Assembly (NCBI GenBank): GCA_902774115.1
Contig: CACYHH010000001.1
Location: 1 to 64,000 of the forward strand
Reading direction: 5' to 3'
Length of the DNA: 64,000 nucleotides
Source of the DNA: an uncultured Spirochaetales bacterium
Lineage (GTDB): Bacteria > UBP6 > UBA1177
A program made the position numbers and the translations under genes. Under the pieces are notes generated by a model. The model ran no database searches, was not told the DNA's origin, and saw only the letters and a program-made list of their open reading frames with translations. Below, one piece after another: positions 55,584-63,992 of this stretch; the stretch's first letter is position 1, and the number at the start of each line of letters is the position of its first letter.

Positions 55584-56564
55584 CTAATAAATATTGCCGA
55601 CCAAGCCGACTGTTTTTTTGACTTCTTTTATTGTTTCGACCGCGGTTTCACGCGCTTTTGCACTTCCTTCCGCGATAACTTTTCTTACGTAATCCATGTT
55701 TTTTTCAAGCTCGGCGCGTTTTGCCCTCATCGGGTCGAAAAATTCATGTACTGCCGCAAGGAGTTCTTTCTTGGCGTGTCCGTAGCCGTATCCGCCTGCT
55801 GAAAGTTTCTCAGCCATTTCTTTGGCCTTTTCTGCCGGGACTATGAGCTTGTAGATGTTGTATACATTGCATTTTTCGGGATCTTTCGGTTCTTCAAGCG
55901 GAGTCGAGTCGGTGACGATACCCATGATCTGTTTTTTCAGAACCGGATCGGTAGCGAACATTTCGATCGTGTTGCCGTAGCTTTTCGACATTTTCTGACC
56001 GTCGGTTCCGGGAACGATCGCAACGCTTTCGGGAATAAAAGGTTCAGGGATAACGAAAAGATCCTTCTGGTAGAAAAGATTGAACTTTTCTGCGATATCA
56101 CGGGCTATTTCGACATGCTGTTTCTGGTCTTTGCCGACAGGAACGATGTTCGATTTGTAAAGCAGGATGTCGGCTGTCATGAGAAGCGGATAGTAGAAAA
56201 GACCGACGTTTATCAGTTCGCCTTTCGCCGTTTTTTCCTTATAGCTGTGGGCGCGCTGCATAAGTCCCATCGGCGTGTAGTTTCCGAGAATGAAAGCAAG
56301 TTCAGCAACTTCCGGCACAAGCGACTGCAGAAAAATCACGCTTTTTTCGGGATCAAGTCCGAAAGCGAGGTAGTCCAGAACTATGTTCCATGTGTTTTCG
56401 GTAAGTTTTGCCGGATCGGGCAGAGTGTTCAGAGTGTGATAGTCTGCGATGAAATAGTAGCCTTCGTAGTTTTTCTGCTGCATTGCCGAAAACTGCTGCG
56501 CTGCACCGAAATAGTTGCCTAAATGCAGCGTTCCGGTCGGTTTTATCCCTGATAAAGCTCTCAT
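55584..56564 (-). CDS. trpS: Tryptophanyl-tRNA synthetase
   Basis: This enzyme charges tRNA-Trp. It has 326 residues, the usual bacterial length. The HIGH-type motif is TGTLHLGNYFG (10-20), KMSKS lies at 191-195 (GQKMSKSYGNTI), and the Trp-binding region has FIADYHTLNT. AAGGAGG precedes the ATG. It is in the minus-strand run between the barrel gene and the OmpA gene. Confidence 0.98.
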   Translation of the reverse strand: MRALSGIKPTGTLHLGNYFGAAQQFSAMQQKNYEGYYFIADYHTLNTLPDPAKLTENTWNIVLDYLAFGLDPEKSVIFLQSLVPEVAELAFILGNYTPMGLMQRAHSYKEKTAKGELINVGLFYYPLLMTADILLYKSNIVPVGKDQKQHVEIARDIAEKFNLFYQKDLFVIPEPFIPESVAIVPGTDGQKMSKSYGNTIEMFATDPVLKKQIMGIVTDSTPLEEPKDPEKCNVYNIYKLIVPAEKAKEMAEKLSAGGYGYGHAKKELLAAVHEFFDPMRAKRAELEKNMDYVRKVIAEGSAKARETAVETIKEVKKTVGLVGNIY

Positions 56565-56577
56565 TTTTCCTCCTTTT

Positions 56578-57513
56578 TTAACCGCCGAATGAGGGTTCCC
56601 AAACGACGTTTATCGAAAAAGTAATGTAGTTTGATTCGTTATACATGAAATTACCGTAAATTCCTCCTGCACCCGGTTTGTAAAAGGCGAGAGAGAAGGT
56701 TTTCGTCGTCGTGTACCATGTCAGTTTTTTGCTGAAAGATATGTTGTTGAAGCCGAGTCCGGCGCGGAAAAGCGCGTATCTGAACTCGAAACCGGTGTAA
56801 AAATCGAAACCTTTCAGCGTGGTACGCTTGTTCTTGAACTTCTCTTTGCCCTGCTGCAGATGGTACTGCCAGCCGGTGTTTATGAAAAACATCTCTCTTA
56901 TGTTGGTCTCGAAGTTCCAGCTGAGTTTTCTCGGAATGTCGCGTCCGTAGAATGTCCAGACGTCGAGAGCGGCAAATCCCAGATTCACGAAAGGGGTTAT
57001 CTGCGCCGCGATACCGATATCGAAAGAGTGCGAGTTTGTGTCGTCGTTTTGAGTCGGCTCGAATTTGCCGATGTAGTTGTTCAGGTTTATACCGCCGTAA
57101 ATGTAGCCGGGATATATCGGAAAGCCGAAGTTCGTTTTGATGTGGTGAAGTCCGTAGTTGTAGGAGTACATTATTCCGCCGCCTACGACCGAGGTCTTCG
57201 AGTCGCTGACCGATACCGACATAGCCTTTATGAACTGGTAAAGTGCCGTTACGCTGAACATTTTGTTGATCATCAGCGCCGCCGGATTCATAACGAAGTG
57301 TGCATTGTGGCTGAGCAGCGCACCGCAGCCTTTGCCGCAGTTCTGCGTATCTATCGCATGTCTCAGCTCACGGGAGCGGTTGCCCCACGAAGTATCCGAA
57401 ACCGGAGAAAGGGGATCTTCCATATACACTCTGTCATCGTCCGCAAAAACGGCGGATGAGATCAGAAGAAAAGCGATAAGGAAAAATATTTTTCGTCTGC
57501 TGATAAATTCCAA
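56578..57513 (-). CDS. Predicted outer-membrane beta-barrel protein
   Basis: This is a 311-residue exported protein. The signal peptide (IFFLIAFLLISSAVFA) ends near residue 24. A short segment with two Cys (CGKGC) follows. The remainder has alternating aromatic strands and an early HFVMNPAALMINKMF that recalls the NPA motif of FadL/PorV-like barrels. No strict family can be named. It starts with TTG at 57513, preceded by GGAGG, and overlaps the 3' end of the HATPase gene by 52 bases. trpS follows 13 bases later. Confidence 0.72.
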   Translation of the reverse strand: MEFISRRKIFFLIAFLLISSAVFADDDRVYMEDPLSPVSDTSWGNRSRELRHAIDTQNCGKGCGALLSHNAHFVMNPAALMINKMFSVTALYQFIKAMSVSVSDSKTSVVGGGIMYSYNYGLHHIKTNFGFPIYPGYIYGGINLNNYIGKFEPTQNDDTNSHSFDIGIAAQITPFVNLGFAALDVWTFYGRDIPRKLSWNFETNIREMFFINTGWQYHLQQGKEKFKNKRTTLKGFDFYTGFEFRYALFRAGLGFNNISFSKKLTWYTTTKTFSLAFYKPGAGGIYGNFMYNESNYITFSINVVWEPSFGG

Positions 57514-58079
57514 GTGAAACCTCCTTCTTTTGAAGCGAGTTCAATTATATACAAACCGAGTCCCGAGCCTTTTGAGAAAGCTCCTTTGACAAACGGTTTT
57601 GCGAGTTCTTCTTTCGTTCCGCCGACATTTTTCAAAGAGGCGGGATCGTAGTCGTTTTTGAATACGATCGTCTTTTCGTCGGCAATATTTATCGAAAATT
57701 CACTTTTGCCGTGCATTTTCCAGTTGGCAAGTATTTCGTCGATCACGTTCGACAACAAATTTTTTCCTTTTATCGTGTTGATCGAGTTGTAGTTTTTGTT
57801 TTCTGCCGAAACTTTTATTCCAAGACTGCGGCATTTTTCCTTGATGTTGTAGATAAATTCGCTGAATTCGTAAGGCTCGTTTCCGTTTTCGCCCGAGATC
57901 AGCCTGCCGATCTTTCCCAGCTGTCTTCCGAGCCTTTCGCCGCGGGTGATTCGCGCCGACACAACTTCTTCTTCCAGATATTCGATATGTTCGAGCGGCG
58001 TCATGATATTGACGATTTCATGCCCTGTTTTGACCAGGAAATCGCAGAAAGCGGTTTTGTCTGTATTGTCACTTTTCAT
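57462..58079 (-). CDS. Small histidine-kinase-like ATPase protein without sensor
   Basis: This is a 205-residue cytoplasmic protein. It has a possible dimerisation helix with His20 in GHEIVNIMTPLEHIEYLEEE, and a HATPase domain with an N-box-like IDEILANWKMHG (113-124), a D-box-like FKNDYD and a G-box GSGLGLYIIE (171-180). It has no membrane span and no receiver. It could be a minimal histidine kinase or an anti-sigma-type ATPase. It overlaps the secreted transglutaminase gene by 11 bases upstream and the barrel gene by 52 bases downstream, so the three are probably one functional unit. No response regulator is nearby. Confidence 0.78.
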   Translation of the reverse strand: MKSDNTDKTAFCDFLVKTGHEIVNIMTPLEHIEYLEEEVVSARITRGERLGRQLGKIGRLISGENGNEPYEFSEFIYNIKEKCRSLGIKVSAENKNYNSINTIKGKNLLSNVIDEILANWKMHGKSEFSINIADEKTIVFKNDYDPASLKNVGGTKEELAKPFVKGAFSKGSGLGLYIIELASKEGGFTWNLSADEKYFSLSLFF

Positions 58080-59448
58080 TTGAAAAGCCTCTTACAAAAA
58101 TTTTTGTGTTATTCAGAAATCTCAGAACGGAAACGGAAACCTGCTCGCGCGATCTGCTGTCCGATCCTCCGTAAATAAGCGTGATTCTTGAAGAATCAGC
58201 CGGAATCAGATTGAAAGTGGAGTCGACGGTGATCCATTTTCCGTCCGCAAAGACTTCGTTCCAGTTGTGGAAGAAAAATTCCCCGCCCGGGTTCAGGACG
58301 ACGCCGAAAACCATCTTTGCCGGGATCCCCGCTGCACGCGACAAAGCCGCAAAAAGGGCGGAGTGTTCGGTGCAGTCGCCGCTTTTTGTACGCAGAACTT
58401 CGCTTGCCGACATATTTCCGTGGTTGTAGTTTTTGTTGTTTATGTGCTTGTAGACGAATTTTGTGATCCGTTTCACCATTTCATGCTGATTGGGTGCGCC
58501 GAGGACGATTTTCTGTGCAGCTCTCACTATTTCCGGATTCGCGCTGTCTTCGATAATGTTTGGCTGAGTATCCTGCGCTTCGGGGAGATTTTTACAGTTC
58601 GCCGCGTCAGTGCAGACCGTAATAGTACCGTTCCCTTTTTTCTGGAAGCATGTTTCCGGGATCGACGCGAAATCTGCGTTTTCGATCCGGAAGACCGTGC
58701 TATGCGTTTTCCTCGGCGATTTTATCGAAATTCCCTCGTTGAAAAGTTTCGTATTCTGCAGAATGTCTGGAGTTCCTGAAGCGGGAGCAGTTTTTGTTTC
58801 AGGCAGAGATTCGAGAGTATAGACGATAAGACCGTTCTGGATCTCGGAACGAAGCATTTTTTTGTTTGAAACAGTGTATTTTATCGGGATCCCGTGAAAA
58901 ACGACCGTAGCCGTAACTGTTCCGTCGGCATTTTTCTGTGCGGAGTATGAAATTTCGCTTTCAGAAAGGCTTTCTTCGGAAATTATTGAAGTTTTACCTC
59001 CTTTGAGAAGCTCTTCAGAGCTCAGTTTGCGGAAAATCATCCCGAAAAACACGGAATTTTTCTTAACTTGGAAACTTGAAGTTTCTTTATTTCCGTTTTT
59101 TGTCAGGCTTGTCTCGAAAAAGCCGTTTCGGTTCGTTCCTTCGACAAAAATTTTTGAACCTCCTTCCGATATTTCGCCTTTTATCCTCTTCGGTTCGAAC
59201 GTTTTGCAGTCTGCGGCGAGAGTCGTGTCTGATTTCACTGTCATCGAATCCATGCCGCGTGCCAGACTCATCTCGGAAACGGAATGCAAAGTGATCTCGC
59301 AGTGTCCGTCAGGATTTTTTTTCTCTTCCCAAGTTTCGGTGCTTTTGCCGATTTCAGCTCCCATCATCGAGATTTTGTAGACATTTGTTTCAGCAAAAAC
59401 AAAAAATGAAAAAAAGAGAATTAAAAACAGAAAAACCGGCTTGCTCAT
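58069..59448 (-). CDS. Secreted transglutaminase-like (papain-fold) protein
   Basis: This is a 459-residue exported protein with a signal peptide ending near residue 19. The N-terminal half is a beta-rich domain of unknown family. The C-terminal transglutaminase-like domain has GDCTEHSALFAALSRAAGIP, HNWNEVF and ITVDSTF, giving an intact triad of C359, H394 and D409. Such domains act as proteases, amidases or cross-linkers. A likely site of action is the periplasm. It heads a cluster with the HATPase gene and the barrel gene, with its own promoter at 59473-59500. Confidence 0.85.
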   Translation of the reverse strand: MSKPVFLFLILFFSFFVFAETNVYKISMMGAEIGKSTETWEEKKNPDGHCEITLHSVSEMSLARGMDSMTVKSDTTLAADCKTFEPKRIKGEISEGGSKIFVEGTNRNGFFETSLTKNGNKETSSFQVKKNSVFFGMIFRKLSSEELLKGGKTSIISEESLSESEISYSAQKNADGTVTATVVFHGIPIKYTVSNKKMLRSEIQNGLIVYTLESLPETKTAPASGTPDILQNTKLFNEGISIKSPRKTHSTVFRIENADFASIPETCFQKKGNGTITVCTDAANCKNLPEAQDTQPNIIEDSANPEIVRAAQKIVLGAPNQHEMVKRITKFVYKHINNKNYNHGNMSASEVLRTKSGDCTEHSALFAALSRAAGIPAKMVFGVVLNPGGEFFFHNWNEVFADGKWITVDSTFNLIPADSSRITLIYGGSDSRSREQVSVSVLRFLNNTKIFVRGFSNEK

Positions 59449-59472
59449 TGATGCCCCGTCAAAAAACTGGCT

Positions 59473-59500
59473 ATTATCCTTAAAACAAAATTAAAAGCAA
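59473..59500 (-). promoter_or_regulatory. Probable promoter of the transglutaminase operon
   Basis: On the minus strand TTGCTT (59500-59495), a 16-base spacer and GATAAT (59478-59473). It is 25 bases before the ATG at 59448. Confidence 0.5.
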
Positions 59501-59530
59501 ATAAATAAAGCGCGCGCGAGGCTCAAGGGC

Positions 59531-60319
59531 TTAAATGTCTTTTGCAAGAATTTTTCCGATTTCGGCTAACCCTTCGGCACAGTTTCCGCTGTTGAAGAAG
59601 CGGCAGTTTCCTTTTGCCGCGACGGGAACGATTTTGACGACTCTTGTCGGGCTTCCCGAAAGACCGAGTTTTTCCGTTTCGCAGCCGGCGTCTTTCGCGC
59701 TCATTATTTCCGGTTCGTATGAAAATGCACGGATCGCGTCAGTGAGTGAAGGCATTCGTCTGTTGTTCGAGCCTTTACGCACGGTGAGCAGAACCGGAAA
59801 TTCCGCTGAAAGGGTCAGTTCCTTGTTGTCAAATTCGCTTTTTACGGTGAGAGATTTATCTGAAATTTCAACAATTTCAGTGATGTAGGGAATCATAGGA
59901 ATGCCGAGCATCTGGGCTGTTTCGCCGGGAACCTGTGCGGTGTCTCCGTCAATCGCCTGCCTTCCGCAAAGAATTATTTCAGGATTCCCGAGCGCCTTTT
60001 TTATCCCGCAGGAAATTGCGTAGGCTGTTGCCCGGCAGTCCGATCCTGCAAAAGCTCTGTCGCTCAGAATGATCCCTTCATCGGCTCCGAGGGCGACCGC
60101 GCGTTCGATGACAGCTTTAGCACTCGGCGGTCCCATCGTAATGACGGTGATTTTTGTGTTTTTAAGCTGTTTTTTTATTGAAAGAGCGGCTTCGAGAGCG
60201 TATTCGCAGTAAGGATTTAAAATCGATTCAACCCCTTTTCTGATGAGGGTTCCCTTTTCTTTGTCGATTTTTATTCTGTCGGTTCTCGGAACCTGTTTGA
60301 TTAAAACGGCGATATTCAT
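59531..60319 (-). CDS. etfB: Electron transfer flavoprotein beta subunit
   Basis: This is a 262-residue AMP-binding ETF subunit (FixA/EtfB). Signatures are MNIAVLIKQVP, LNPYCEYALEAALSIKK, GADEGIILSDRAFAGSD, CGRQAIDGDTAQVPGETA and the late RMPSLTDAIRAF. ETF shuttles electrons between flavin dehydrogenases and the quinone pool or butyryl-CoA dehydrogenase. The expected EtfA gene is not next to it. Its ATG overlaps the stop of the 330-residue unknown gene by four bases (ATGA). Confidence 0.92.
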   Translation of the reverse strand: MNIAVLIKQVPRTDRIKIDKEKGTLIRKGVESILNPYCEYALEAALSIKKQLKNTKITVITMGPPSAKAVIERAVALGADEGIILSDRAFAGSDCRATAYAISCGIKKALGNPEIILCGRQAIDGDTAQVPGETAQMLGIPMIPYITEIVEISDKSLTVKSEFDNKELTLSAEFPVLLTVRKGSNNRRMPSLTDAIRAFSYEPEIMSAKDAGCETEKLGLSGSPTRVVKIVPVAAKGNCRFFNSGNCAEGLAEIGKILAKDI

Positions 60320-61308
60320 TTTAATTTGAAATTCCTCAGTTCGCAGTTGTGGAGAAAATCTTTTATTTTTAAGAACGCTTCCTTGTCCGGAGCAGACGTG
60401 ATCAGCTCTGCCGGAGACTTTGTTTTCGGGTCAAAAAGTTTGGCTGAGAGGGATTTTGTCATCGGTATCGGTCTGCAGCCGTTTTTAAGAAGCGAGAAAA
60501 AACGTTTTGCCGACCATGTCAGGACTGTCGTTCCGGATGGCAGTTCCGAAAAATCGGAGAAAGTTTTTCCGCGTGCCCCCAAAAGCCTGGTAAACTGCGC
60601 CGTTCTTTCGGAAGCCGTGTAGCAGTCAGCCGTTTTTTTCGGCGAATATACTAAAATTTTTCCGTGTCTTTCATCCGGAATATAGGAGTTGTAAAAGCGG
60701 ATGAGTGCTTTCGTGAGCTGGAGCGGACTTCTGAAAAAACGCAGATATCTCGCCGGAACGGAATCGGGCGGCGCGTCTATCGCAATGATCCCGTTGAATT
60801 CAGGAAACTGCGGCACTTTTGCTGCCTGAAACGCCGGTTTTGCAGCGTCTTCGAAATCCAGAAACGAAGCCTCGTGAAAACCGAGATCGAGTGCGCCGCG
60901 GACGATCGATAGACCTGATTCCGGAGCGAGCCTGCCGAAGGAAAAGAAAGTCTTTCCGCTTCGGAAAAGGGCTTTTCTGATGTAAAAACTTTCGGGAACA
61001 AAGCTTTCTTCGACAAAGAAAACGGTGCTCTTGTCTGCATCCGAAAGAATTCGGTCAAGAATTATCTTCTGTATCGAAAGGAGTGCAGCCGGATCGGTTT
61101 TTCCGTCACGCAGATAGGCTTTTTCAAGCGGGTCAGCCTGAGTTTTGTCAAAAACGAAATACTCTGAAATATCTTCTGTGATGATGCACTTCTTCACCGG
61201 GAAAAGTTTCGTTTTTATTCCGGAGCACCCGAGCTTTTCAGCTATTTTTTCGGCATCGGCTTTTCCCGAAAAATAAATGATGTTTGCATTGTAAATCATT
61301 GTATTCAC
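60316..61308 (-). CDS. Unknown protein in the UbiA-EtfB operon
   Basis: This is a 330-residue protein I do not recognise. It has no signal peptide and no membrane span, and is rich in Phe, Lys and Ser. Segments such as FFSFGRLAPESGLSIVRGALDLGF and FNGIIAIDAPPDSVPARYLRFFRS suggest alternating beta-alpha structure. It probably starts with GTG at 61308, overlapping the UbiA-like stop (GTGA), or ATG at 61299. It overlaps etfB by 4 bases. Such tight packing implies a shared function. It lacks the EtfA FAD motifs, so I do not call it EtfA. Confidence 0.7.
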   Translation of the reverse strand: MNTMIYNANIIYFSGKADAEKIAEKLGCSGIKTKLFPVKKCIITEDISEYFVFDKTQADPLEKAYLRDGKTDPAALLSIQKIILDRILSDADKSTVFFVEESFVPESFYIRKALFRSGKTFFSFGRLAPESGLSIVRGALDLGFHEASFLDFEDAAKPAFQAAKVPQFPEFNGIIAIDAPPDSVPARYLRFFRSPLQLTKALIRFYNSYIPDERHGKILVYSPKKTADCYTASERTAQFTRLLGARGKTFSDFSELPSGTTVLTWSAKRFFSLLKNGCRPIPMTKSLSAKLFDPKTKSPAELITSAPDKEAFLKIKDFLHNCELRNFKLK

Positions 61309-62177
61309 TTGATTAAATTTGCAAGATCAAAAATTTTCGCCGCTATGAAAACTATTCCGGCGGCAAAGTAAAGTATTCTGTAAAAACGTCTCTCTTCAAG
61401 GAATTTCGCCTGAGCCGGAAACTTTTTGAAAGTGCATATTTTGAAAATTATGTGGATAAATCCCGCGATTATGAAAGGAAAATATGTAAAAAGAAGCTCT
61501 TTTTCAATTAGCGGAAGAATCGAAATATAGAGCGTGGCGAGCGTAAAAAGTGCGAAGGAACCCTTTTCCCATGCGGAGACTCCGAAGCAGACCGCTCCCG
61601 TTTTTATTCCGCTTTTTTCATCGGCATCGTGGTCTATAAGTTCGTGGTTTATGTGTCCGGCTGAAAAAAGGAGCGCGAAATAAACGGACGCGGCGGCACT
61701 TTTTCCGTCAACAGGTGCGAGAACGGCGTAACCCATGAGAAAGTGTATGATCTGACCGATGAAATGTATCAGCGTTCCGAGGAGCGGACGGTATTTGAAC
61801 CCTTTTTTCGGGAAGGAATAAAGGCACCAGAGCAGAAAACTTACGGCTGAAAACGCGGCAAGGACCGGTTTTATCAGAAAGAAAAGAACAAACGAAAGCA
61901 GAAGCGAAACCGCAAGAGTCGCGATGAAGGAACGGCGTTTCCCTGCGAGGTCGGCAAGGCGCGAATTGTTTTTATCGTCTTCAGTTCCTGACAGACCGTT
62001 GAATGCGTAAATCGCCGTAAAAAGCGAGAAGATCGCCGCTGCAAAAAGGAAAACAGGGAGCGAAACAAGCTCTTCAGCCGATTTGAATGCAAAGAAAAGA
62101 CCGATCATCGGAAATCCCAAAAGTATTGAAACTTCGGCGAAACGGGCCGATTTTATAAAGGCGGAAACGTGCTTCAT
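61305..62177 (-). CDS. UbiA-like prenyltransferase family membrane protein
   Basis: This is an integral membrane protein of 290 residues with about eight spans. The second Asp motif is plausible (NHELIDHDADEKSGIKT, with D182, D184, D186). The first motif, normally NDxxDxxxD, reads NGLSGTEDD (60-68), so two aspartates are replaced by Gly. Canonical UbiA enzymes move prenyl groups to aromatic rings or sugars and need both motifs, so activity is doubtful or altered. ATG at 62177 follows GGAGG. It is the first gene of the three-gene operon. Confidence 0.78.
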   Translation of the reverse strand: MKHVSAFIKSARFAEVSILLGFPMIGLFFAFKSAEELVSLPVFLFAAAIFSLFTAIYAFNGLSGTEDDKNNSRLADLAGKRRSFIATLAVSLLLSFVLFFLIKPVLAAFSAVSFLLWCLYSFPKKGFKYRPLLGTLIHFIGQIIHFLMGYAVLAPVDGKSAAASVYFALLFSAGHINHELIDHDADEKSGIKTGAVCFGVSAWEKGSFALFTLATLYISILPLIEKELLFTYFPFIIAGFIHIIFKICTFKKFPAQAKFLEERRFYRILYFAAGIVFIAAKIFDLANLIK

Positions 62178-62270
62178 CAAACCTCCGAAAAGCATTTGCT
62201 TATACTTCAAAAATAAAAATAGTAAAGAATGGTTTGTTCTCATTTTTCCGCGTAACGGACCGGCTGATTT

Positions 62271-62299
62271 TTGACTAAATTATTTCTTTGGTATATAAA
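62271..62299 (+). promoter_or_regulatory. Promoter of the 5'-nucleotidase-family gene
   Basis: TTGACT (62271-62276), a 17-base spacer and TATAAA (62294-62299), 28 bases before the ATG at 62327, with GGAGG between. Confidence 0.65.
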
Positions 62300-62326
62300 A
62301 CCTCCGTTTAATTTTTGGAGGTCTTT

Positions 62327-63871
62327 ATGAAAAGAAATTTTTTGGTTTTTCTCTTTGTCTGCGGTCTCAGTTTTTCGCTTTTTGCGGAGCCGAGACTCCT
62401 GACGATCCTTTTTACAAACGATTCCCACGGCATGGCTTGGGCGTTTGACGCTCCCGACAGTCCGAAAACAGGCGGTCTTGCAGCACAGAAAACCCTCATC
62501 GAGCAGATCAGAAACGAAGTCCAGCTGACAAACGGCGACGTTGTGGTGCTTAGCAGCGGAAACGTAACGATGGGTGATCCGAGAAGCAATGTCTGCGAAA
62601 ACCTGCCGATGATAACAGGCATGAACCTTATCGGCTACGACGGAATGCTTATCGGAAGCCATGAATTCGACTTCGGAATGAAGACTTTCGAAAAAATGCA
62701 GAAAGAGGCGAGATTCCCGTTCATGGCGGCCAACCTTTTCTACAAAAACAACAAACAGGTCGGAAAATCCTTCATCCAGAAAGAGATGATAAACGGCGTT
62801 AAAGTCGCTTTCGTCGGCATCACGACTCCAGAAATCGAAAAAATCTCCAACGCCGGCGTTGAAGGGCTCGTAAAAGTTCAGGATCCGATCGAAGCAGCGA
62901 AAAAAGCTGTCGAAGAACTCAAGAAAAACAACGATTTCGTAGTTGTTCTTTCAAACCTCGGCTACTCTGACAAAGATAAGGATGCGGACGGTTATCCGAG
63001 CGACAGAATGCTTGCTAAAGAAGTTCCGGGAATAGATCTTATCATCGGCGGACGTACGAAAATCCAGATGGATGAGCCTGTTTACGTCAACAATGTTCCG
63101 ATAATCCAGACGGAAGGACTCGGAAAGTGGGTCGGCAGATTCGATTTCTACTTCGAAGGCAAGGAGCTCGTTCAGAAAAATTTCAAACTTTACCCGATAA
63201 ACATCAAGGAAAAGATAGTTAAAAGCAACGGCAGCGTAACTTACGAAAACAGAGGCAAAGACCTCGTTGAGAACGAAGCTATGCTGAAAATGCTCAATGA
63301 TTTCAACTGCGAATTTTCGACTCAGGTTGTCGGCGAACTTTCCGACTCTTTCAACGGCGAAAGAAATTTCGTCCGCAATAATCCTTCGACTTTAGGCGTT
63401 TTCATTGCATCGGTCATGAAGGAAAGAGCAAATGTCGACATCGCTTTTGCAAACGGCGGAGCGATAAGACAGGGGCTCAACCGCGGCATAGTCAACGAAA
63501 TGGATATCTACAGCGTTTTCCCGTTCGAAGACACGATTGTTACGGGCTCTATCTCCGGTTCACAGCTTGAGGAAGTCATCAACCAGTCAATTAAAAACAA
63601 AGGACAGGGCGGTTTCCTTCACTTCTACGGTGTTGACTTCTCTGTTTCGGGCGGCAAAGCTTCGAACATTAAAGTCAACGGCGCTTCACTTGATGCAGGC
63701 AAAACCTACACATTTGCAGTCAATTCCTTTGTTGCAGGCGGCGGTGACGGCTTCGAAATGATGCCGAAACTCAAACTCAACGACACAAAAATTTCGGTTC
63801 CGGCAGCTGTAATCGAGTACATCAAACGCGAAAAATACATCGAACCCCCGAAAGTTTCAGCCGGGAAATAG
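62327..63871 (+). CDS. Secreted 5'-nucleotidase-family protein with degenerate metal site
   Basis: This is a 514-residue exported protein with a signal peptide to about residue 20. The fold is that of UshA/YfkN 5'-nucleotidases. The N-terminal metallophosphatase domain starts LLTILFTNDSHG (D32 and H34 kept). The C-terminal substrate domain has NGGAIRQGLNRG, YSVFPFEDTIV and AGGGDGFEM. Most metal ligands are lost: GDxxxG reads GNVTMG (N79), GNHE reads GSHE (S111), SHLG reads SNLG (N210), and GGHTH reads GGRTK (R243, K245). It is probably a substrate-binding or structural pseudoenzyme. It is monocistronic. ATG at 62327 has GGAGG upstream. Confidence 0.9.
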   Translation: MKRNFLVFLFVCGLSFSLFAEPRLLTILFTNDSHGMAWAFDAPDSPKTGGLAAQKTLIEQIRNEVQLTNGDVVVLSSGNVTMGDPRSNVCENLPMITGMNLIGYDGMLIGSHEFDFGMKTFEKMQKEARFPFMAANLFYKNNKQVGKSFIQKEMINGVKVAFVGITTPEIEKISNAGVEGLVKVQDPIEAAKKAVEELKKNNDFVVVLSNLGYSDKDKDADGYPSDRMLAKEVPGIDLIIGGRTKIQMDEPVYVNNVPIIQTEGLGKWVGRFDFYFEGKELVQKNFKLYPINIKEKIVKSNGSVTYENRGKDLVENEAMLKMLNDFNCEFSTQVVGELSDSFNGERNFVRNNPSTLGVFIASVMKERANVDIAFANGGAIRQGLNRGIVNEMDIYSVFPFEDTIVTGSISGSQLEEVINQSIKNKGQGGFLHFYGVDFSVSGGKASNIKVNGASLDAGKTYTFAVNSFVAGGGDGFEMMPKLKLNDTKISVPAAVIEYIKREKYIEPPKVSAGK

Positions 63872-63992
63872 CCCGTTCTCTGTTTTTTTCATCAATATTT
63901 ATTTTAATTTCAAAAAATATTGTTAAGATACTTCGCTTTTGCGCTTTTGTGCTTATATTGAATGAGCGTTGCTTTTTAATTTAGGAGAAATA

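Noticed and set aside
60316-61308. EtfA partner for EtfB
   Set aside because: No FAD-binding C-terminal signature of EtfA is visible, so the call would be guesswork without structure comparison.
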